This document shows, piece by piece, positions 50,490 through 60,700 of a stretch of DNA of 64,000 bases. The stretch's first letter is position 1; the number at the start of each line of letters is the position of its first letter. The position numbers and the translations under genes were made by a program. The notes beneath the pieces were generated by a model. The model saw only the letters and a program-made list of their open reading frames with translations. It was not told where the DNA came from and ran no database searches. Location of the stretch: NCBI GenBank assembly GCA_963674975.1, contig OY771913.1, positions 1,116,001 through 1,180,000 on the forward strand, in the 5' to 3' direction. Source of the DNA: UBA4781 sp963674975. GTDB lineage: Bacteria > Chloroflexota > Anaerolineae > Anaerolineales > Anaerolineaceae.

Positions 50490-51542
50490 CTACTGATCAC
50501 GGAATTCAGTAACAGTGATCTCGCCATTGGCGATCTTTGCCTGAAGGTCGTTGACCTGTGCAACGATTTCCGCAGGGACAATATCCTCAGACATGGTTAA
50601 CCACATTCCACCTTCTTTGACACCCCAATTGAAGGTATCACCTTTATGAAGTTCACCATTCAAATACATTTCGGTAAGGTCATGAATGGAAACATCACAA
50701 GCTTTCATAACAGATGCGATCGTGTAATCTGGTGCGAGCCAGCGTTGATCAAAACCACCGCCGATGATCCAGGTTTCAGCGCCTTCATTGGCTGCATTGA
50801 AACCACCTTCACCACTCAAACCGGCATACATGAAGTTAATATCTGAACCTTTTTCCATCAGAGCCAGAGTAGCTTCTTTGCCTTTGGCAGGATCAACCCA
50901 TGAACCGACAAAGATATATTCCAAAACTCCATCCGGAAGAACATATTTCAATCCTTGCTCGTAGCCCCAGAGCGCACGCTGCATAACTGGCGAATCGACA
51001 CCGCCGACATATCCAATAACTTCATCTTCGTTGATAAATTGGACATCCGTATCGGTAGTTAATAATCCAGCCAAAGCTCCAGCTAAGAAAGCGCCCTCAT
51101 GATCTTTATAGCCTAAAGAAACAACATCGGCAGAATCGAGAACGCCATCCAGATAAATGTACAGCGTATCAGGATTCTGAGGAGCAACCTCCAACATTGC
51201 ATCAATTGCTTCAAAACCTAGAACGAAAACGACATCATCAGTTTTAGCCGCATTGGTTAACAGAGTTTTGTAGTTTTCATAATCCAATTTACCTTCATAG
51301 GTATGTGTAACTGCACCGAAATCCTCCTCGATCATTGTGATGCCATCCAGTGCAATATCATAGAAAGCCCTGTCACCAAAAGAATCGGCAACAAACACAC
51401 CTACTACTATAGGCTCAGTTTCAGCAGTATCTTCTACGGCTGTTTCACTTTCAGCGACCGGTTCGACCGTTTTACTGCAAGCAGAAAAAACCATTGTCGA
51501 GATTAACAATAAACCAATTAGGGGTAATAGATGTTTTTTCAT
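50490..51542 (-). CDS. BMP-family substrate-binding lipoprotein
   Basis: 350 aa. Lipobox VFSAC (C22) and a BMP/PnrA fold: GVFVADSFGDRAFYD (binding-site start), VVFVLGFEAIDAM, GYKDHEGAFLAGALAGLL and VIGYVGGVDSPVMQR. The family includes nucleoside-binding PnrA/BmpD. It captures the substrate for the importer. Start of the transport part of the operon. Confidence 0.93.
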   Translation of the reverse strand: MKKHLLPLIGLLLISTMVFSACSKTVEPVAESETAVEDTAETEPIVVGVFVADSFGDRAFYDIALDGITMIEEDFGAVTHTYEGKLDYENYKTLLTNAAKTDDVVFVLGFEAIDAMLEVAPQNPDTLYIYLDGVLDSADVVSLGYKDHEGAFLAGALAGLLTTDTDVQFINEDEVIGYVGGVDSPVMQRALWGYEQGLKYVLPDGVLEYIFVGSWVDPAKGKEATLALMEKGSDINFMYAGLSGEGGFNAANEGAETWIIGGGFDQRWLAPDYTIASVMKACDVSIHDLTEMYLNGELHKGDTFNWGVKEGGMWLTMSEDIVPAEIVAQVNDLQAKIANGEITVTEFRDQ

Positions 51543-51613
51543 TTTTTACTTTTTTCCTTTTCTTCTTTTTCCTATATTTTTAATAATTTTTGTAGCTGTA
51601 GATATTTTGTTTT

Positions 51614-52789
51614 CTATACACCTCCTCCTTCACTCACTTTTTCTTCATTGTCATTCTTACATCCGCAACTTTCTCTAATTACCAACTCGGTAGGCATAAT
51701 GATCGGTTCTTTAGAAACATCTTGCTTTTTCATTAGTGAAATAAGTAATTTGGCACTTTCTTCTCCCATTTTTTCCATCGGGATAGTAATACTTGTCAGA
51801 GAAGGGCAAACAAAATCAGATACATCGATATTGTTGTATCCCACAATAGCAACATCATCCGGGATGCGAATCGCATTTTCGCGAAGAGCTTTCATGGCAC
51901 CAATTGCCAGCATATCTCCCGAAGCGAAAATCGCTGATGGGAGGATCTTCTTTTCAATCAACTGCAAAACGGCTTGATAACCTGCCTGATATGAAAATTC
52001 ACCCACATCGATCACCAGTTGAGGATCATATGAAATCCCATTTTCTTCCAATGCTTTTTGGTAGCCTTCATATACCGTGTATAAGGTTGGGATCGACAGC
52101 TTCCCAGTTAACATAGCTACTTTTCGATGACCATGCTCAATAAGATGAGTAGTGGCTTTTCGACCTGCGCATTTTCCATCCAATAAAACTGAAAATCCCT
52201 TCACATTTGGACGATCGACAAACACCAATGGTATGGGAAAATCATAATATTCACCGGAATCAAAAATATCTGTTGTGGTTGGACGAGAGCCCATAGGTGA
52301 AATTAGAATGCCATCCACCCTTTTTGCGATCAACATATTAAAGAACTCTTTTCCAAGATTGATCTGCTCTCGTGTATCACAGGCGATCATCAAAACATTC
52401 TGAGAACTTGCAATCTTTCCAGCTCCACTAAGGAATGAGGGGTAAAAAGGATTCTGTAAGTCAGGAACAATGATTCCAAATGTATTGGACGGCAGCGCAT
52501 TTTCTATCACTGTGGCGGAGGGATCATAATGTAAAACCACGGAGCCCAGTCCCTGCCTTGTGGCTACCAAATTCGATTCTTCCAGCAGCCTGTATGCGGC
52601 TCTTACCGTATGCAAGTTAATTTTTAGATGATCTGCCAAAGTTCGTATTGGGGGAAGAACTTCATCAGCTTTGATTTCATTAGTAACAATCAACCATCGA
52701 ATTTGCTCCGCAATTTGTGATGCAATGGAACAGTTTTCATTTACCCCTACCTGCAATCGTTGAAAAATGATCTCTGAGTTTTTTCTCAT
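51614..52789 (-). CDS. GntR-type HTH with LacI-type sensor domain
   Basis: 391 aa. N-terminal winged helix (about residues 15-85: QIAEQIRWLIVTNEIKADEV, VLPPIRTLADHLKINLHTVRAAYRLLEE) typical of GntR. The rest is a LacI/GalR periplasmic-binding-like effector domain (TFGIIVPDLQNPFYPSFLSG, ASGDMLAIGAMKAL). Same layout as AraR. Probably controls the BMP importer/UroD operon and the divergent corrinoid gene. A 15-bp dyad lies five bases upstream of the start, which suggests autoregulation. Confidence 0.9.
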   Translation of the reverse strand: MRKNSEIIFQRLQVGVNENCSIASQIAEQIRWLIVTNEIKADEVLPPIRTLADHLKINLHTVRAAYRLLEESNLVATRQGLGSVVLHYDPSATVIENALPSNTFGIIVPDLQNPFYPSFLSGAGKIASSQNVLMIACDTREQINLGKEFFNMLIAKRVDGILISPMGSRPTTTDIFDSGEYYDFPIPLVFVDRPNVKGFSVLLDGKCAGRKATTHLIEHGHRKVAMLTGKLSIPTLYTVYEGYQKALEENGISYDPQLVIDVGEFSYQAGYQAVLQLIEKKILPSAIFASGDMLAIGAMKALRENAIRIPDDVAIVGYNNIDVSDFVCPSLTSITIPMEKMGEESAKLLISLMKKQDVSKEPIIMPTELVIRESCGCKNDNEEKVSEGGGV

Positions 52790-52793
52790 AGCA

Positions 52794-52808
52794 ATATAAC
52801 TGTTATAT
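52794..52808. promoter_or_regulatory. dyad ATATAAC-T-GTTATAT
   Basis: Perfect 7-1-7 palindrome just upstream of the regulator start, followed by a second palindrome TATTATATAATA (52809-52820). Candidate operator of the GntR/LacI protein, between it and the corrinoid protein gene. Confidence 0.55.
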
Positions 52809-52889
52809 TATTATATAATACTATATCAATTTATTTTAAAAAATCAATAATTAATAATATTTTTATCCAGATAGCAAAAGGAGATCAGA

Positions 52890-53525
52890 ATGGGTGATTT
52901 AATGAATGAGATCAGCGCAGGAATCATTGATGGAGACCTGAATTCTATTTCGATCTTCATTAACAAAGCCTTAGAAGAAAAATTTGAACCTCATGCTATT
53001 CTCGAAGCCATGACAAAAGCCATGGGTGAGGTTGGTCGTCTTTTCGAGGAAGGGGAATACTTTGTACCCGAAATGCTGGTCTCAGCCCGCGTGATGCAGG
53101 ATGGTTTGGATATTCTTCAACCTGCATTAACATCCATTGACTCAAAGAAAAAAGGAACAGTGGTGATCGGTACAGTAAAAGGAGATCTTCATGATATTGG
53201 GAAAAATCTGGTGACCATTTTACTTAAAGGAGCTGGATATGAAGTGGATGACCTTGGTTCAGACGTAACCCCGGAAATGTTCATTGAAAAAGCAATAGAA
53301 AAAGGGAAATGCGTAATTGCGCTTTCAGCTCTCCTGACTACGACCATGATCAATATGAAAACAGTGATCGATGCAATTTCAGCAGCAGGACTTCGGCAGG
53401 ACGTCAAGATTATCGTTGGCGGTGCTCCAGTTACAAAAGAATTTGCTCATCAAATTGGCGCAGATGGGTATGCTTCAGATGCTAATAAAGCTGTACGACT
53501 TGTAGATCAGCTTATTAATGCTTAA
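52890..53525 (+). CDS. cobalamin-binding corrinoid protein of a methyltransferase system
   Basis: 211 aa. N-terminal helical cap (EEGEYFVPEMLVSARVMQ) and C-terminal B12 domain with D99, H101 and G104 in GDLHDIGKN, the lower axial ligand motif of MtaC/MtbC/MtmC-type proteins. AAAGGAG precedes the ATG. It carries methyl-Co between a substrate-specific methyltransferase and an acceptor enzyme. Divergent from the BMP operon, whose UroD member is a plausible partner. No reductive activator (RamA) is seen here. Confidence 0.93.
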   Translation: MGDLMNEISAGIIDGDLNSISIFINKALEEKFEPHAILEAMTKAMGEVGRLFEEGEYFVPEMLVSARVMQDGLDILQPALTSIDSKKKGTVVIGTVKGDLHDIGKNLVTILLKGAGYEVDDLGSDVTPEMFIEKAIEKGKCVIALSALLTTTMINMKTVIDAISAAGLRQDVKIIVGGAPVTKEFAHQIGADGYASDANKAVRLVDQLINA

Positions 53526-53762
53526 AGTAAAAAACAAAAAAATATATGATTTGATTTCTTTCTTGACTTTATGTTTCTATTAAAGCACCCTTCATTATCT
53601 TTGATACTTTCACAATAAAATTGACCCCCTTTCTATATTTTTCTAGAAGCACAAGAATAATTGTAAATTTCAATCTTTTGCTATCCGTTTTGGAAATTTC
53701 ACTACATCGCAATAAAAGGAATTATTTAAAATAAAATAACTATTTTAGAATTAACCTCAATT

Positions 53763-54716
53763 TCATCCTTTTTTATCACTCTCGGTAGTGAAACACTGTT
53801 TTGACAGAATAGCGATCAGCAACATTATGCACAAAGGAATACCAGCCAGAATAGCAAAATGATATCCCTGCACTGGAATATTCTCAAAAATCTCAACCTC
53901 TACTGAGGGAAAAGCCAGGGCGGATAATAGTTGGGAATAAGTGTTTTCTACAAATGTTGCTGCAAACGATAGGGTGAAGATTCCCAACCACAGCACCGAA
54001 CCCCACCATGCCCATAATTTTTGTTTCATTGTTCCCCATATGAGGAGAGTAAAAACAAGTATGGATGCAGCTAATGCCAGAATACCCGTCACACCGCTCA
54101 GGAATTTCCCAAAGAGAAGGAATATCCCATTGAACATCATAAGGATCAGCAGAATAAGGATGGAAAAAAGATCAAGAACTGCCATCACCAAAAGCGGGAT
54201 GGGCTGGCTGTTGATCCAATACGTGTATGGATCGCGCTTCTTTACTACCTTGAGGACAGCTGGTCTATTATAGAACCACAGGAATAGAAAAGGAAAAACG
54301 AGGTAGGATAAAGCCATTAAAAGCAGAATTACTGCCATAAGCAGGATTGTTAGGCTTTTACTGGCAAGAAGAATGAAAGCGATCAGTAAAGTGATCGGTC
54401 CTCCTACCACCAGCCATGACCAGAGCAGGGTCTTTGAAAGCGGGATAATCCAGTTTTTCAATCGAATGTGCCCCAACCCAAGCGGGATAAAGACCGCAGC
54501 GATCATAGAATATGCGATGATCTGACCGACAATGTTCCCGAACATAAATGAACCAAATCCAAAGCCTTCATAATGAAAACGTCCACTCTCGGAAAATAAG
54601 GGAAAGCAATAAATCTCTGCAATTCCTAATAAACCAAAACAAATCCCAAGAATAAGAAATAAATAACCCAAGCCTTTTAATATTCGCTCTATATACACAT
54701 CATTCATCATATACAT
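53763..54716 (-). CDS. hypothetical multi-pass membrane protein
   Basis: 317 aa, about seven to eight hydrophobic helices, family not recognised. Residues ~160-180 (KKRDPYTYWINSQPIPLLV) form a polar loop in the middle. No Shine-Dalgarno is clear before the first ATG. Alone between the corrinoid gene and the Moco-fold lipoproteins; 53526-53762 contains no gene I can support. Confidence 0.65.
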   Translation of the reverse strand: MYMMNDVYIERILKGLGYLFLILGICFGLLGIAEIYCFPLFSESGRFHYEGFGFGSFMFGNIVGQIIAYSMIAAVFIPLGLGHIRLKNWIIPLSKTLLWSWLVVGGPITLLIAFILLASKSLTILLMAVILLLMALSYLVFPFLFLWFYNRPAVLKVVKKRDPYTYWINSQPIPLLVMAVLDLFSILILLILMMFNGIFLLFGKFLSGVTGILALAASILVFTLLIWGTMKQKLWAWWGSVLWLGIFTLSFAATFVENTYSQLLSALAFPSVEVEIFENIPVQGYHFAILAGIPLCIMLLIAILSKQCFTTESDKKG

Positions 54717-54924
54717 ATAATTTTATCTTGAATTATTAATCTTTTCTGGATAAAAACTCATTGTCATTTTAAATTCCTTGAGCTGAGATATTTATCAGAT
54801 TTCCATTTTTATTAAGATAAATATCTATTCCCGACTTACCATATAAGGCAAATTCGAAATGAAATTGAATTCAGCATTTTCTATCGAACTACAAGATGAA
54901 TCAAATTTATTTATATTTATAATA

Positions 54925-54962
54925 AAAAAAGAGCGATCCTAAAAAAGAACCGCTCTTTCCCT
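54925..54962. terminator. terminator after the first Moco-fold lipoprotein gene
   Basis: AAAGAGCG/CGCTCTTT stem with a preceding A-run, 17 bp past the lipoprotein stop on the minus strand. Confidence 0.75.
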
Positions 54963-54978
54963 TTCGTCAATTGAATGA

Positions 54979-55428
54979 CTACTCTACTGTGATTTCAACC
55001 AGATTGGTAACATTCTGGCTGCCAGCAAGATCGGGCATTACTGCGCGCAGGCTGCCATCAGCATCAAAAGCTACAATGCAGTTGGCGCAGGCTGCCAGTT
55101 CATCTGCCGTTACTTCAGCGGTATAACTATCCGAAGCGACCAGGGTAAGCTTCGTATAATCGGCTACGCCGGCTGCTGCCAGCAGGTCACTGATGAGAAC
55201 GCCGCTGTAGGTTGTGGTTTCATCATCACTGTTGGTGTAATCCACATCTACCAGGGTCATGGCATTCAGATCATCTGCAGTCCAGGAAGCTTCGGCGGTG
55301 CCACTGAGTGTAAGGGCGGGCTCAGCAGCTACTGCTTCTTCCGTTGCAGTTTCAGCGCTCGTGGTCGCACAGGCAGAAAGAAGCAGCCCTGCAACTAAAA
55401 CGCCGATCAGTAAAAATTTTTTGTTCAT
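54979..55428 (-). CDS. small lipoprotein with sulfite-oxidase-like (Moco) fold, copy 1
   Basis: 149 aa. Signal peptide with lipobox LLSAC (C20), acidic linker, then a ~110-residue domain like the small stand-alone molybdopterin-binding (SUOX-type) fold: LSGTAEASWTADDLNAM, TYSGVLISDLLAAAGV, LVASDSYTAEVTADEL, SLRAVMPDL. A CxxC (C114, C117) is shared with copy 2. No Arg/His cluster for a full sulfite-oxidase active site is obvious, so it may bind rather than use the cofactor. It follows a Moco-riboswitch-like leader (55490-55635). Confidence 0.72.
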   Translation of the reverse strand: MNKKFLLIGVLVAGLLLSACATTSAETATEEAVAAEPALTLSGTAEASWTADDLNAMTLVDVDYTNSDDETTTYSGVLISDLLAAAGVADYTKLTLVASDSYTAEVTADELAACANCIVAFDADGSLRAVMPDLAGSQNVTNLVEITVE

Positions 55429-55489
55429 TTTCTTCTCCTTATTCTTTGAACAATTTTTGAGCGTCTGCGCTTACATGCCCAATACTCAT

Positions 55490-55635
55490 AAAAAAACACC
55501 CAGAAAGGGCTGCCACTTATAAAACAACAGTACTTCCTCTTTCCAGATGCTGGGTGTAAGCGTTTCCACTCGCATCTTTTCAATTCACTTCTCTCGGCCT
55601 GATCACCGTAGACAAATGAGCTTGAAGATGCAGGG
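55490..55635 (-). promoter_or_regulatory. Moco-riboswitch-like RNA leader 1
   Basis: Minus-strand RNA with blocks shared with leader 2: GCATCTTC near the 5' end, GATCAGGC, GCGAGTGGAAACGCT and TCTGGAAAGAGGA. The last part resembles the E. coli moaA Moco-aptamer (GCCUCCCGU...CUGGAAAGG, recalled from memory). A CAGCCC-TTTCT-GGGTG hairpin and T-run follow (55490-55512), a possible expression platform. It is 62 bp before the lipoprotein start. Confidence 0.65.
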
Positions 55636-55763
55636 GGCTATTCTATCACAAAGCATAAATGATACAAGAGGTTTCCATGAATATTTTCACAAAGGTGCAT
55701 TTTTAAGAATATCTATTCATTTAATTCATATCACCAGACGGATTTCGAAAATGCTTTAAAACA

Positions 55764-55797
55764 AAAAGAGCAGATTCAATCGCATCTGCTCTTTTTC
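55764..55797. terminator. terminator after the second Moco-fold lipoprotein gene
   Basis: AAAGAGCAGAT/ATCTGCTCTTT with A- and T-runs, 15 bp past the copy 2 stop on the minus strand. 55636-55763 contains nothing else I can support. Confidence 0.82.
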
Positions 55798-55812
55798 AAT
55801 CAAGAAATATTG

Positions 55813-56265
55813 CTACTCAACAGCGATCTCAACCAGATCCTTGACATTCTGTTTGCCGGAAAGATCGGGCATAACAGAACGCAATGTGCCATCCTCATCA
55901 AAAGCCACAATGCAGGCGGCGCAGGATGCTAATTCGTCCGCTGTTACTTCGGCGCTATAGTCATCCGATGCGATCAGGGTAAGCTTCGTATAATCGGTCA
56001 CACCAGCCGCAGCCAGCAGATCACTGACAAGAACACCAGTGTAGGTTGTGGTATTCCCTTCTTTGTCAGTGTAATCCGCATTCGTTTGAGTCATCGCGTT
56101 TAACTCATCGGCTGTCCAGGCAGCTTCAGCGCTTCCGCTGAGAGTTAGAACTGGTTCAGCAGCGACCACAGCTTCTTCCGCAGCGGGTTCTGCGGTGGCG
56201 GTCGCACAGGCTGAGAGCAGCAGTCCTGCAAGTAAAACAGTGATCAGAAATACTTTTTTATTCAT
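55813..56265 (-). CDS. small lipoprotein with sulfite-oxidase-like (Moco) fold, copy 2
   Basis: 150 aa, close paralogue of the gene at 54979. Lipobox LLSAC (C20), same domain (LSGSAEAAWTADELNAM, TYTGVLVSDLLAAAGV, LIASDDYSAEVTADEL), CxxC at C115/C118, and VMPDLSGKQNVKDLVEI at the end. It has its own riboswitch-like leader and terminator, so the two genes are separate, similarly controlled units formed by tandem duplication. Probably anchored outside the cell membrane. Role: Moco carrier, sensor or electron-transfer accessory are all possible. Confidence 0.72.
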   Translation of the reverse strand: MNKKVFLITVLLAGLLLSACATATAEPAAEEAVVAAEPVLTLSGSAEAAWTADELNAMTQTNADYTDKEGNTTTYTGVLVSDLLAAAGVTDYTKLTLIASDDYSAEVTADELASCAACIVAFDEDGTLRSVMPDLSGKQNVKDLVEIAVE

Positions 56266-56334
56266 TTTCTTCTCCTTTTTATTTTCGATGAATAGATCTT
56301 GAGTGGTCTCACTTCCTCATCAGGACTGCTTTAT

Positions 56335-56490
56335 AAAAAAACAGCAGCCAGAAAGGGCTGCTGTTCATGGTAAAGAAATCAGCACATCCTCTTTCCAGAC
56401 GGGAGGCGTGAGCGTTTCCACTCGCACCCTATCGGTCCAAGAACCATAGCCTGATCGCTTTAGGTAAATGAACTCGAAGATGCCTGAATC
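56335..56490 (-). promoter_or_regulatory. Moco-riboswitch-like RNA leader 2
   Basis: Minus-strand RNA. A 12-bp P1-like stem forms between TCAGGCATCTTC (5') and GAGGATGTGCTGA (3') with one bulge. Inside are GATCAGGC, GCGAGTGGAAACGCTCAC, GCCTCCCGT and CTGGAAAGAGGA, as in Moco aptamers. A textbook terminator follows: CAGCAGCC-CTTTCT-GGCTGCTG plus a T-run (56335-56364), 70 bp before the gene. This fits transcription control by cofactor. Confidence 0.7.
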
Positions 56491-56556
56491 TATTTTAGCA
56501 TAGATAATTTTATGTACAATGAAAGGAATAATGACTCCCAGATGTTCCTTTTCCTT

Positions 56557-57552
56557 CTATTTATATTCCAGTGTGGCATCCAGTAAAGAAAACTCGTAGA
56601 TGTTTTCATAATTTCTACCAACAACAATCTCCAATTCAACATTGGTCAGGTCATAAACCACAGACCAGCGTGTTGCATACGTCCCCGGTTGGGATACTTC
56701 CTCCAATAATTCCATGGCACCGGTGCTGTCAAGGTATCCCTGCGCTTCTTCAAGCGCTTCTTCAAGCAGGTTGAAGCGCCAGCAGGAAGAAGCGGCTCCC
56801 ATGGGCTGTTCTTCCGAGATCAGGAAGTTCGTAGAAACCTGCCAATCCTGTTTATTCGGGATAACCAGAGGGATGCCATCGATATACTCGATAACTGCCG
56901 AGGCGCCGCTTTTATCTGCGATAAAAAAATGGACGGGGACCTGATCAAAATCAACATTGTAATTTCTGATCAATTGGACAGCTTCTTCCACATTTTCCGC
57001 ATAATCAAGCATCAGGCGCATCAATTCCAGATCGCCGAGTGTGACTTTGGCAGGATCATTTCCCCCTTCCGCATGTGCCACACTCATCATTCCCACCGCC
57101 AGCCCCTTTTCATTCATTCCATCGAAAGGAAAGTAAGGGGCATCTACCAGCGCCCCCGGATCATCCAGTGGAGTGAACTGTTCATCATAGCCAAGGTAGG
57201 CGATATCCACAACAGAAACCGACTTGAATCCGGAAGATGGTTGGGTAAACAAGATCAGGATGGGATGGTTATGCCAATCGAAATTTCTTCCCAGCAAGTT
57301 CTGCGCATCGTTTCCAAACGCGGCAAAAACGGAGCAGGCAAAGGTCTGATCAGCAGGATGGTTTAAGAAATCAGCATGATGTTCACCGCTTTGAAGATAT
57401 TCCTCGAATCCATAATCGCCTGGATAAGAATAGACATAAAGCGAATATTGATCGATTTTTTGCAAACCGGTAATATCTTCATTCTCCTTATTCACCGCAC
57501 AGGATGTAAAAAGAAAGACTAAAATCAGTCCAACAAAACACTGTTTTCTCAT
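56557..57552 (-). CDS. exported C45-like (Ntn) amide hydrolase lipoprotein
   Basis: 331 aa. Lipobox LFTSC (C18). Likely nucleophile C73 in FACSVFAAF, followed by LLGRNFDW (88-93), the choloylglycine/C45 Ntn-hydrolase signature; GMNEKGLAVGM and FIADKSGASAVIEY also fit. The family hydrolyses linear amides (penicillin V, bile-salt or acyl-amide bonds). Being a lipoprotein, it acts outside the membrane, unlike the cytoplasmic relative at 12301. Confidence 0.8.
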   Translation of the reverse strand: MRKQCFVGLILVFLFTSCAVNKENEDITGLQKIDQYSLYVYSYPGDYGFEEYLQSGEHHADFLNHPADQTFACSVFAAFGNDAQNLLGRNFDWHNHPILILFTQPSSGFKSVSVVDIAYLGYDEQFTPLDDPGALVDAPYFPFDGMNEKGLAVGMMSVAHAEGGNDPAKVTLGDLELMRLMLDYAENVEEAVQLIRNYNVDFDQVPVHFFIADKSGASAVIEYIDGIPLVIPNKQDWQVSTNFLISEEQPMGAASSCWRFNLLEEALEEAQGYLDSTGAMELLEEVSQPGTYATRWSVVYDLTNVELEIVVGRNYENIYEFSLLDATLEYK

Positions 57553-57768
57553 ATCAAATCCTCATTCCATCATTTTTAGAATAAGATCTATTCACAAAGA
57601 AACAATTAGCAACTTGTCGTATTTCAATGATCGATCCATATATGCGTTTTATATCTTTTTTTATATACAACAGTAAAAAAACAATCTTTTCTTTGCTATA
57701 ATTCGCAAAGATAAATATTTCCATAAAAATAATTAAAAAACTTTTTTATATTATTACAGGAGAATGCT

Positions 57769-60700
57769 ATGAAAAGAGGATTCGTACTCAGAGCCTGTCT
57801 TTCACTCATCTTCTTCTTCACTTTGATCCCGGGATCGACGGTTTCTGCGGCACAAAACACTACCGATCAATGGAACCTGATTTCGCAGGTGGGCGGCAGA
57901 GCACAGGCAATCGTGTTAGATGGAAATACTCTTTATCTTGGAGTTGGAATGCATGTGGAGATCTTTGATATTTCCAATCCAAAAGAACCAACACTTCTTG
58001 GCTCCAGCCCGATCCTGCCAGGTTTCGTAGAAAGCCTTTCGATCAGTAATTCTAAATATCTATACGCAGCCTGCGGTCAGGCAGGGCTGCAGATTCTGGA
58101 TATTTCGAATTCCTCTACCCCAAAATTGATCAGCTCCTACGACACTCTGGGCTATACAGAAAAAGTTCTTTTAATAAATGATCATGCCATTTTGGCGGAT
58201 GGACCGAATGGAATTCAGATTTTAGATATATCCGATCCCTCATCCCCCAGCTGGATCAGCGAAGCATATTCGCTGGCATATACCTATGATGCAGTCCTAT
58301 CCGGGAACATCCTCTATGCAGCAGCAGGGGGAAGCGGAATTCTTACTGTGGATCTGAGCAATATACAGCAGCCCCAAGAAAAAGGTATTCTCAGTATGGA
58401 TGGATTTGTGTATGCCCTGGCTGTCTCCGGAAAGTACATCTACAGTGCCAATGCATGGGGCGGCTTGGGTATGCTAGATATAAGCGATCCACTTTCTCCA
58501 ACAGTGATGAATACTATTTCAACTGACGGCTGGGTGATAGATGTAGATATCCAAAATTTCAATTTGCTGGCAATGGATGGAACAGATGGAGTACGGCTCT
58601 ACGATATCACAAATAAGACCCCTGATTTACTGGGCGTATATGCGGATACCGGATTCACTTATCAGGGAATACTGAAGGACAAAAATGCCTTTGTAACGGA
58701 TAAAGAGCAGGGTTTACTGGTGCTTGATTTCACCAGCTCAAGCAGCCCCCGCCTGACCGGTCAGTATCTTCCCATTCTGGATGCGCGCCGGGTAACCATG
58801 AGCGGGGAAGCAGCCTATGTGTCTGGTGGGTTATCAGGAATGAGAGCGATCGATCTCAGCAATCCTGCTTTACCCGAAGAAACATTCTGGTTTGATACCA
58901 AAAGTGGGTACGCAAATAGAGTGTTAGTCGATGGGCAGACAGCATATCTAACAACCCACCTGGCAACAGAATATCCTCTACGTATTTTCGATGTCAGTGA
59001 CCCATTGAACCCGCAGTTACTCGGGCAGGTGCCCAATGACGAAGCAGTATTCAATACCGCTTTCCGTTCCATGGCATATTCCAATGGCTATATTTATATC
59101 CCTGGTGAAAACTTCGATGTTTCTGTGGATGTAAGGGACTCTGCAAATCCGGTGGTGGTCGGGAAGATCCCTTTTGAGAATCCGATCAATGCCGCAACAA
59201 ACGGATCTTTCCTTGTTTCCGTGAATAACAATCAGCTTCAGCTGGTAGATATTACCAATCCAACAAACCTGACTCAGATCTCAACTTTTGAGCGAAGCAG
59301 CGGTGGAGAAGGTATCGCCTTTTTAAACGAGAATACGGTTGTTGCTTCAGGTGATACAGGAATGATCGTTGTAGATGTCAGCAATCCTTCATCACCCCGA
59401 CAAATATCTTCAGTGGATATTCCGGGAGCCATCATGGAAATCTTCATCGATGGAAATACAGCTTACCTCAGCTGCCTTGGCGCAGGCATCCAGATCGTGG
59501 ATCTTTCTGATATTAACCAACCTGTAGTGCTCGGAGCTGTTGAAACTCCCGGCATTGCTTATGACTGCCATGTAAAGGGAGATACTATGCTGGTTGCCGA
59601 TAGTTACGGTGGTTTGTTGATCTATCAGCTTGGTTCATCAAGCAGCGCGGCAATAAATGCGGGCACCTCTATTGCGTGGATTCAATCTCGCAAATCGGCA
59701 AACGATCTATCGAGCAGCATCCAATATACCATCTTCGAGACAACTGCAAGCAGTTCCAGTAATGCAGAAGCAAACATAGCCGCGTTAAATCAACCCGTAT
59801 ATTCCTCCACCTGCACTGTCACCACAACAGCGGATGAAGGAGAAGGCAGCTTAAGAGAATGCCTTTCATCGATAAGTGCGGGAGGGACCATCGACTTTGA
59901 TACCCAGGTTTTTTCACCAGGCAAACCTGCCACCATCCAAGTCCTATCAATCTTGCCCACTGTCGACCAGGTCAATTCTATTACCATCGACGCCAGCAAC
60001 GCCGGGGTGATCGTGGACGGCAGCCAGCTTGAATCAGGCACAGGGCTTGAATTCTATACTTCCAATAGTTTTATCAAGGGTTTGCAGGTTATTAATTTCC
60101 CCGAAAATGGGATGCGTATCAATGGTGATAACAATCAAATCGGGGGAAACCGGTTGGTTGGCGAGGGTCCCATCGGTGAAGGCAACCTGTTGAGCGGAAA
60201 TGGGATCAACGGCATCATCCTGTACGGCAACGACAATGTCATCAGCGGTAACCTTATCGGTACCGATGTCAAAGGAACCAGTGCTTTCCCAAATTATTAC
60301 GGAGTATTCATCTCAGAATGGTGTAAAGATACCATCGTGGGTGGAACCAGCGAGGGAGAAGGAAATGTGATCAGCGGCAACACCTTCAGTAATCTGGATA
60401 CCTGGGGCAACCACAGCCAGGTAATGGGCAACCTGATCGGGTTGGATATAACGGGAAGTAAAGCCATTCGGACCGATTCCCAATCCAATATCATCATTGA
60501 ATCAGGTGCATCCAATACCGTCATTGGTGGAACGCAGCCCGAAATGCGCAATATCATCAGCGGCAGCGATCTGGGCATCATCATGAGCGACCCCAACAGC
60601 TACCAGAACTCCGTGATCGGGAACTACATCGGCACCGACATCACCGGAACAAAAGCCATCCCGAACAATACCGGATTGACCATCTGGACTGTCAGCTTCA

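Noticed and set aside
55490..56490. TPP, cobalamin or c-di-GMP riboswitches
   Set aside because: The conserved boxes of those classes were not found on the coding strand; the GGAAACGC and CTGGAAAGAGG blocks fit a Moco-type motif better.
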